Positions 56,539-64,000 of a DNA stretch of 64,000 bases are shown one piece after another. The position numbers were made by a program, and so were the translations under genes. The notes beneath the pieces are model-generated. The model saw nothing but the letters and a program-made list of their open reading frames with translations, ran no database searches and had not been told where the DNA came from. The stretch's first letter is position 1. Every line of letters starts with the position of its first letter. Origin of the DNA: Doris montereyensis (lineage: Eukaryota > Mollusca > Gastropoda > Nudibranchia > Dorididae); contig JAXRKP010000366.1 in NCBI GenBank assembly GCA_037039925.1, positions 136,501 through 200,500 of the forward strand. Reading direction: 5' to 3'.

Positions 56539-57150
56539 TAGGTAAAGCCTGCGTTTGCACGGGGAAATGGACTATAAAATTCATCTTTGTCTTTATAAAG
56601 GATAAAATCATTCAGTAAATTCAGACCGAATTTTACAGATATCCATACGTGCTCATAGCATCTAGCTAGGAAACTGGAGATAATGGTTGCCAGACCTCTA
56701 CGATATTGGACGTCCTGCTAGAACTTAAAACGTACACATATATGTTGTGCTGATGTCATAGTCAAATGTTGCTGTGTGCTGGTTTAAGTGTGTGTGGTTT
56801 TTCAGAAAGGTGCTAGTTTTGATTTGTCTCCCTTGGTTTCAGGCAAACAAAGTGTGTAAGTGTGTGTCGGGACGTAGAGAAAAGGCGGCAATACCAATCT
56901 GTAGTGTCCTTGTGGTCAAACAGCCAGTTGACTGAAGATAACTCCCTTGTGAGTTGAGTGGATATGATCTCAGTGTCATAATTGATGTAAAGTAAAGGAG
57001 CTTGTCTGTTGTTGCTTGCCATCATTTCAAATTTTTAAACCTTGTGTTTTGACATTTGATTTTGAAGTTTTGTCATGGCCTTAGTGTCATTATAGTCACA
57101 CAGTAAAATTTGTTTGAAGATGTCAGTTGATAAAGATTGTTGACTGCTTT

Positions 57151-57256
57151 TAGGTGGATGACCGGCGCTATTAGTAGGTCTTACTTCTTTCCTGTCACTC
57201 TTTTATCTATCTTTCATCTTGCGGTTTCCTCTTAATTCACTTGAGATCACCGCAAT
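57151..57256 (+). repeat. Family C repeat, 3'-truncated
   Basis: ggatgaccggcgctattagt, aggtcttacttctttcctg; it stops in the core at gagatcaccgcaat. Confidence 0.72.
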
Positions 57257-59414
57257 GTAACAATAACAATAACCTTGGACTGTTTATGTATTTTAGTACT
57301 AAGACATCCCTTTGTCAATTACACAATCACCATTCTCAATTTTAATTGTGCTGGCCGTGTTTTCCCCGTACTCATTTCGTTTACGCAAGTTTTCTGTATT
57401 TGTACATGTATGTATGTAGAAATGAGATCCATGGGCTAGTACTGTCAGTATTCATTTTTATACATATGTGAATATCAGTAATGATTTCTTCTTGGAAAGG
57501 AAATTAAATGTGACGTTATTCAGAGTGAAAGTATAGTTCTTCCTTTGTAGAAATTAACGTAATTAAATAAGTTTCATCAATTCCTGATCCATGAATAAGT
57601 TGTAAAAACATCTCGGCCGAGTCTACAGTTTACAAGAGGGAATCCTAGATCTAGGGTTGAACGAGGTAGAGGAAACTTTATCCTTGAATGTCAAGCAAGA
57701 CCTACATTGCACAGTTTTTGCTATTTGAGTCATAGTATTATTTTTTATGACTTATCGGGGCCGGAGATTACAAAAGTATTTTTTATACACGTAAATGTCA
57801 TCTTCTGTGTACATGTGGCTTATGTTTGCAACAGATTCTTGGATATTCCAGAAATGTGGTTGTAAATGAGTGGTTCAGTGAAAAGTATTGTGAATGGGAG
57901 CATGCAATTAAGAGTACTCTGGTCCAAAGTAAAAGACTGGCACAGTCATGATTTTTACCTGACTTTTGTACTCAAGAGGGGCACTTGACTGGCCAGCTGA
58001 GGCCTAAATAAGCTTGATGATGGCCTTTTTAGGGGTTCTCTCGGTGCTCGAATGACCCATGCCTGTTTGGCAGGTCAAGAAGGTGCTTTCCTGACATAAT
58101 TCAGGTTTTAATGAGTATCTGGCTGTAGGCAGAGGATGTTATCAAGATGTTGTACATGTACCATGTATGTCATACAATCTCAATATGATACTTTTTTTCA
58201 GAAAAGAGAAGAATGACGATGAAATAGCGGATCAGATTTAAATTGAAGTCAAATCAATGAGTTTGCACTTGCGTGAAATAACGGAACATATCTATGCCTT
58301 TTTCTTTATCTATATTTTCCGGTTACATATGTCACTCACTGTCATATCGGACAATATTTTACTCGTTTCTCCGTTTTTGTACGTTTTGGTTGTGATGAAA
58401 GTAAGATGATTAATGTGGGTAGAAATTTGTTTAAAAGATAAACAAACTTTTGACTTTCATGTTTTATATTCGTGCGTACGAATATGACAAAATACATATC
58501 ATTGAGTTTGACTGAAATTCATTGCTTTTTACAAACTAAAATAGCACTGTACTTATATGCATTTCGTTACTAAACATAGAATGTTATTTTTATCCATTCT
58601 TATTTTATTCCATTCCTGTATAAACCATTTTGAAAAACAAAGACATTTGTAGTTGTTAACATTTTCTTTGTTAACAAGAAATTTATTCCAATGAAATGAA
58701 TTAAAAAATTTTTTTTTAATAATATCATTTTTTGACATCCATTTCCGTAATCCAAAGTGTTTTCAAGTATTCATATCACAGTATTCTTTCAGTTATCTTC
58801 TTTAAACAAACAACTATTTTTGCCAAAACTCCCCCCCCCCCCCCATCTAATCCTTTCGCCCCTCCAAAATCAGATAATACGTTCAACCTGGTTGTAATCA
58901 ACTTAACTTCTACAAGTTATGGCTGGAATGGATTTTCATATTTAGATGTGTGCCCATTTTTGAAGCCTCTTTACAAAGACAATGCATGAGATTAATACGA
59001 CATTGCATCTATCATAGAAGAAAGAAATGAAAATCTTCCCTGTGTCATGCTTTGAAGAAATCTTGACAAAATAAGTTAATGTACCATCTGCGAAATCGTT
59101 TCAGTAGGATGGAAATAAATAAATAAATAAATGAATAATAGGCATATTGGTAAGCTTTGTTTATAGTAGTACTGCAATAGAAAGAATCTCATGCATTCTT
59201 TACAAAGCTTTACGTTTAAGTACCCTGGCTCTGATGGCGGAACAACCAAAAACGGCCTTATGATTATGCAAGTATCTATTTTACCATAACATTCCAGTAT
59301 GTGGTAAGTGACAGGAAGTGGCGATTCCATAAAAAAAAGACCAGAGCAAATATGTGATGTTTGTCACATGACAAAGATGTAAAATCTAGTTACCTTTTTT
59401 TTCTCGTATTTTTA

Positions 59415-59628
59415 AACATTGGTTAGGATTCCATGGCACAAGAACCAATAAAACCCCATAAAATAACCATATGAGCAATCCGTGTATCCCTATTGGGTTT
59501 AGCTTTTTAACACTTGCAAACTGTGCATGTCTGAAAATAAATTAAAAAGCACAGCATCATTTTCTTTGATTTTCTCAAAACGTCAAAAATTGGACTTACA
59601 CAGTTTGCGATTTTCTTCGTCGATATAC
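59415..59628 (+). mobile_element. TIR element, partial second copy
   Basis: Matches 3380-3593 (aaccatatgagcaatc, gattttctcaaaacgtc, ggacttacacagtttgcg) but lacks the left inverted repeat. Confidence 0.65.
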
Positions 59629-59816
59629 TCCAAGTATCTTGTAGTGTGATGTCAGAAGGAAGAGCCGCAAATAGATGAAATGAAAATGGAAAGGAGAAGA
59701 AATTAAAGGAAGGACAGAAATAATAAATAAAGATAGGAGAGAATGAGTCCTAAGGGAAAGAAAGCTGTGTAAAGTGAAATGGAAAAGGATGAAAAAGAGG
59801 TTAACTTGTTTGTTTG

Positions 59817-59938
59817 TTTCATTGATATTTACCCCATCCACTCTATGCAGTGGTCTCAGAGTGAATTAAGAGGAAACAGCAAGATGAAAGAGAAATGAAA
59901 GGGTAAAAGGAAAGAAGTAAGACCTACCACCATCCGCC
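59817..59938 (-). repeat. Family C repeat
   Basis: ttcattgatatttaccccat, gtgaattaagaggaaacagc, aagtaagacctaccaccatc. Confidence 0.78.
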
Positions 59939-60020
59939 TACAAGAGGTCAACTCCAACAGAGAGAGATAGTAATGGAAAAAGAAAGAGAAATGTGTCACA
60001 GTATTGTTGGATTATTTGAT

Positions 60021-60150
60021 TAGAATTTACGCGCCCACCAAGTGGAATAACCTCAGGATGAATTAAGAAGAAAACAGCAAGATGAAAGATTAGTGAAAAA
60101 GAGAAAGGAAAGAAGTAGGACTTACCAACAGTGCCCATCAAACGCCCACT
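60021..60150 (-). repeat. Family C repeat
   Basis: gaatttacgcgcccaccaag, gcaagatgaaagattagtga, acttaccaacagtgcccatc. Confidence 0.75.
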
Positions 60151-60759
60151 GAGATACAGATAGACATAAATAGAAGACGGAGAGAGACGAGAGAAGGAAA
60201 TGTTAAAGATTGATGAAAGAAAGTGAAAATATACAATACAGCTATGAGAAGTATTAAAATACTGATGAGAAAATCTAGTATACTCAAAATGTCACTTTGT
60301 TCCGTCTTCTTTGATGGAGTTGTCACTTATTGTCGTATATCACTTTTGACTCCACCTCACTGTGACTCCTTTGCTGTTTAAGACATTCCAGTTCCAGTAT
60401 ATTATATTACCTATTTACCATTATACTACTATCAGTTACTGATAAATTAAACTGGCAGTTTGCTAGTTTGAGACAAGAATGTATAATGTTACTGTGTTGA
60501 TAAGTTTCTGAAATGCCTTTGTGAATGTGAGAAAAATAATGGCTGTTGTTGGATTATCTTGTATATAAATTGAATGTAATTATGAGAATCATATTTATGT
60601 TAGCTTATACTCAATGCAAATTGCATTCCAATTAAAGACAGATAAAGCTAGTCAAATTATTGTGTACTCAGTTCCGCATATTGATTCTTGTATACAATTT
60701 TGTATTCCCTTCATTATAGTATGCTATAATATTATTATGCTTTACTCTTGATCCTGTTA

Positions 60760-60945
60760 TTCTGAGTTTTGTTTTCTGCCTTTCTTACTTACATTGTATA
60801 AACTATAAACTATCACAAGGTTTTTGCGTTGTGCAACATGTTTTTATTTTCCTTTTCCCAGAAATAACTTTGAGATTTTTATTTTTTTGTTCCAAATTGG
60901 CCACTGTATAGAATAAATCTTAAACTTGAAACTGAAATAAAATGA
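60760..60945 (+). mobile_element. Possible retroposon 3' tail
   Basis: Ends gaataaatcttaaacttgaa, actgaaataaaatg. TTGAAAC-type tails after AATAAA are common on LINE/SINE 3' ends. It could instead be a genuine poly(A) site on the plus strand. Confidence 0.3.
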
Positions 60946-61004
60946 ATGATTATTTCACTCTATTGCCTTCATGCTGTCCCATTATCTTACTTCAAGTTGA
61001 TTAG

Positions 61005-61130
61005 AAGACATAAGATAACTTTATTATTTCCATCACAATACATTGTGGTGCAAACGCATAAATTTAAACACACCTGAACTTTCACATTTGCATACATATG
61101 CATAAATCCTCACATTGTATACATCGAAGT
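61005..61130 (-). mobile_element. Possible LINE 3' tail (reverse)
   Basis: The minus strand reads gatggaaataataaagttat, cttat, similar to the tail at 11130-11258. Confidence 0.3.
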
Positions 61131-61274
61131 AGAGGCGCCATAGCAAAACAGTAGTGTTGTAAGTTTGTGATCACAAAGGTGCTGGTTCAAAACCCTTGGC
61201 TGGCTCAGTGTTTTACGACATTGCACTCTTAGGAAAGATACTTCACTCTACTTCCCTAGCTCCACTCAGCTATA

Positions 61275-61385
61275 GGTATTTGATTTGACTTGGTCAACAG
61301 CCAAGGGATTTTTAATGTGCACAGTGTTGTGATTTGCACATGGGACCTTTTTATCGTCCGTCTCTGATGGGATTTGATTATGGTC
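61275..61385 (-). mobile_element. SINE B copy 8
   Basis: cagccaagggatttttaatg, tgcacatgggacctttttat, cgtccgtctctgatggg. A degraded SINE A-like stretch (61133-61270) precedes it. Confidence 0.6.
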
Positions 61386-61914
61386 AAATCCTTTCTTTGT
61401 GTTTTACTGTCTCAGTCAGCTTACTTACACAGTCTGCCTACAAGAACGATTTTCTTTATCACCTGACTAGCTGTTTCTTCTTCTTCTTTATCTAAATGTA
61501 GAAACCTCCTATGATAGAGGACAGGTCTACATTGCACAATCCTAAAGAATATTTTTAGACTTATACTTCTGTTTATCTAAACAAAGACATGAAAACAAAA
61601 CTATCTGTCTGGTTTAAGGTATCGAAGATGCAGCACCTTGAAATTCGAGTAAATAACATTTAAAACCCCAAAACAACTCAAGAATTCAATGTGTGTGATA
61701 CAATATGTGATTTGTATAAGATTTTTGTTTGTAAATATATTAATTGGCTGTCATGGCATCCACTTTTGTATGTGTAAGATTGTCCAGCAGTGATGGTCAC
61801 GACCACAGGACTTTCACCCATGATCTTCACTCCAAATAAGATACAGAGAAAGAGACAGACAGAGACAAGGACATAGTCTTTTGATAAGGACAGAGACTTT
61901 TGCTTTTTATGGAT

Positions 61915-61955
61915 TAACTGAAGTTAATCCCGTCCACCATATGTGGTCATCTCAG
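61915..61955 (-). repeat. Family C repeat, core fragment
   Basis: taatcccgtccaccatatgt, ggtcatctcag. Confidence 0.6.
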
Positions 61956-61969
61956 AAGGGGACTGTTTC

Positions 61970-62120
61970 TTTGTTGCATTAAAATTTCCCCTGTCCGCCA
62001 TATGCAGTCGGCGGTCTCGGGGTGAATTAAGATGAAAAGGCTAAGAGAAGTGAAATAGTAAAAGAAAAGGGAGGAGGACCTTCCAGTACTCCACTACTTC
62101 CAGCAGCTCCTGCCAATCAC
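61970..62120 (-). repeat. Family C repeat
   Basis: taaaatttcccctgtccgcc, tctcggggtgaattaagatg, ending near gctcctgccaatcaccc. Confidence 0.7.
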
Positions 62121-63032
62121 CCACCAGAGAGAGATAGAAGGAAGATCATGAAAAAAAGAGAAATAGACAAGCCAAGTCAAAAATAACAGAGAGACGTAAA
62201 TTGACAGCAAGGGAAAAGCAAAAACTGGTTTTGAAGCTAAAAAAAAAAGAGACTGAAAGTAGCAAAAGTAACAACAGAGAAGTGTTTGTATACATATATG
62301 CAATGGAGAGAGAAAGTAAGAAGTGACTACAAAAAAATTAGACAACAGGCCATCCAGGTATTATTGATAGAGCTTCAATTTAAAATTTATGATATCTAGC
62401 TTAAATCCCAAATCATGCATGAACGGCAGAGACAGAAAATCAGAGGTAAAATGAAAATTTAATAAAAATGGCATTTCAGTCAAATATCAACCCTCACTTA
62501 GAAGTAAATATTACACCTTAGGTGAGGTAATAAAAAAAGTTAAAATTCTTAATATAGCCAAGGCTGGATAAAATGGTTCTAAAGACCCGACAAGGAAACA
62601 CATTTAAAAATCGCTGACAAGACATACAAGCATAACCTTGATGCTAGAAAATCAAACAAGTTCCAGAGAATTATTTCCAAGAAAAATAATTTGATGGGAG
62701 TAAATAATATAAAAATGATTTGTGTACTTAATACGTGTTTCAACCTCAATTTCTCTCTTGAAGTCAAAACAAATAAAATCGATATTCTCAAAAGCGTGTT
62801 TCTTTTTAAAATTTGAAAAAAAAATTCTTCGGTCTAAAACTTACATAGTATCTTTCACATTCACACCTCCATAGCTTTTTTCTATCTCTTTTACTACAAG
62901 CATATAAAAGATGAAATATAAATTTGATACACATATGAAGTATTCGCTTTAAAAAAATTTAAATGGACGTATAGGAGATTCCAGATTAAAACTATAAAGA
63001 TATCTCGTTCATAAGAAAAATTTCATAGAAAC

Positions 63033-63161
63033 TCAGAACTTCTGTAGGGTTTTCAGTTTCTCTCCAGCAGCCCAAGATTTTGCTTTAGCCCTGAAATGTC
63101 GAAGGTCACTTGCATACTTTTCATCAGCCATGGGAGTGTAACTTGAAGGGTCACAGAGATC
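63033..63161 (-). CDS. Terminal exon of an unidentified minus-strand gene
   Basis: Acceptor tttttaag, then 42 codons DLCDPSSYTPMADEKYASDL, RHFRAKAKSWAAGEKLKTLQ, KF and a TGA. Coding texture is good (charged amphipathic helix) and the entry phase is 0 at this acceptor. I do not recognise the family. Upstream exons would lie right of the window, or between 63162 and 64000, where none is evident. Confidence 0.5.
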   Translation of the reverse strand, partial: DLCDPSSYTPMADEKYASDLRHFRAKAKSWAAGEKLKTLQKF

Positions 63162-63349
63162 CTTAAAAACACAAACACATTGCAACCAGTTTATGTTTAT
63201 AATGAAAGAAACAAAATGTGTAAGTAACCCTGATTCCTGTTACAATGCTTGGTTGCAATATTGCAATACCCTATAACATCAATAAGGAAATACACTTGGT
63301 TTCTGTTAGTATCTTTTGATATTTAAAGTTGTGTTTTGTTATTATTTAA

Positions 63350-64000
63350 CTGATTCACTCTGGAGAGCCGATGTATCGGCTTTCAGCAGTTACCCCCATT
63401 AAAGGCAAAATTATCACCCAAACCACCTTTTATGTGAACAAACCCAAGTTTACACCAGAAGAAGAAGGTTCTCTCTTCTCCATTCGATTTTGGTGGTAAT
63501 TTCAACGTGTTTTCTATTGATCTTGCAAGCTTTCTTTCTTTTGTTTACATTTTGTCAATTCCTTGACTGCGTATTTTCTGATGGATAATAGTGATGATCC
63601 AGGGCCATCAAGACCTCATAGAATTAGTGCTGCTAGAGCACAAGAACTTTTAGAATCTCTAATAGTTGATGAAGTTGAATCTAGCTCAGATGATAGATCT
63701 AGTGATGAGTCTGATGATAATGTTCGATGTGACGAAAGTGAACTAGATCTAGATCGAGATGAAGATGAAACTGATGAGGGGCGTTTCAAATTGAAAATTA
63801 GTGAAAATTCATATTATTTTTCCTGCATCGTGGATTATTCAATTCTGTCCCAAAGACAAACTTATTGGACTTATCAAATGGATGGATGTGACATATGTCT
63901 GCATTTTGGATACTCTTGTATATTTATGACACTTTTGATAGATTTAGCTGATTATCAAGTGACTTTTGGCCTGTTGTTAGTAATTATTTTTTCAAAAAAT
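63350..64000 (+). mobile_element. piggyBac-like element, cut by window end
   Basis: Begins right after TTAA (63346-63349) with CTGATTCACTCTGGAGAGCC and a perfect hairpin agccgatgtatcggct near the end. Layout parallels the element at 15691: a short non-coding lead, then an acidic ORF. The right end is outside the window. Confidence 0.6.
63581..64000 (+). CDS. piggyBac-type transposase N-terminus, open to window edge
   Basis: MDNSDDPGPSRPHRISAARA, QELLESLIVDEVESSSDDRS then Asp/Glu-rich sequence (ELDLDRDEDETDEG); 140 codons with no stop. After the acidic leader the sequence (SYYFSCIVDYSILSQRQTYW) does not look like the transposase core, so an internal deletion is likely. Confidence 0.45.
   Translation, partial: MDNSDDPGPSRPHRISAARAQELLESLIVDEVESSSDDRSSDESDDNVRCDESELDLDRDEDETDEGRFKLKISENSYYFSCIVDYSILSQRQTYWTYQMDGCDICLHFGYSCIFMTLLIDLADYQVTFGLLLVIIFSKN

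Larger units (their letters stand above)
53740..63032. other. Region downstream of clarin-like gene
   Basis: Probably begins with the clarin 3' UTR; no single poly(A) site is convincing. It contains family C copies, a TIR-element copy, retroposon tails, one weak exon candidate and SINE B copy 8. Stretches 57260-59400 and 62120-63030 show nothing recognised. Confidence 0.55.
63162..64000. other. Right edge of window
   Basis: 63162-63345 has nothing recognised (expected intron of the unidentified minus-strand gene); the remainder is a piggyBac-like element. Confidence 0.55.

Overview
This is eukaryotic, intron-rich, repeat-laden DNA, most likely from a gastropod mollusc. That is inference, drawn from the mix of tRNA-derived SINEs, very long (AG)n/(CT)n tracts, (GACA)n blocks and AGATCT-type palindromic repeats around large-intron animal genes. 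There are no operons or bacterial signals. Almost every long open frame in the window is a by-product of a simple repeat.

Two animal genes can be followed exon by exon and lie head to head. On the minus strand (positions 24531 down to 148, running off the left edge) is BRD8, the bromodomain subunit of the TIP60/NuA4 histone acetyltransferase complex. I place 17 coding exons carrying the SANT-like N-terminus, an NLS-like block, a coiled coil, acidic regions and a bromodomain. Every intron phase fits, but only if seven single bases are missing from short homopolymer runs, which looks like uncorrected long-read assembly error. On the plus strand (28404 to 53739) is a clarin-family four-transmembrane protein with four firm coding exons and one possible 10-nt micro-exon, spread over 25 kb. 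A third, unidentified minus-strand gene contributes a terminal exon at 63033-63161. A weaker terminal-exon candidate lies at 56420-56538.

The rest is introns and flanks filled with repeats. They include a CT-rich ~140-bp interspersed repeat (here 'family C', about 30 copies), two tRNA-SINE families ('A' and 'B'), three TTAA-flanked piggyBac-like elements (one nested inside a SINE, two keeping a transposase-N-terminus-like ORF), a TIR element, a long foldback palindrome, a LINE 3' end with an (ATT)n tail, about ten long (AG)n/(TC)n tracts and several minisatellites.

The most unusual features are these. (1) A 52-bp tandem array abuts clarin exon 4, and each unit carries a complete copy of that exon's 3' splice site. 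(2) The last nine clarin codons, stop included, are repeated three more times in the 3' UTR. (3) Family C copies are almost all on the coding strand of whichever gene they sit in, while the SINEs are not. (4) Four unrelated minisatellites crowd one 9.4-kb clarin intron.
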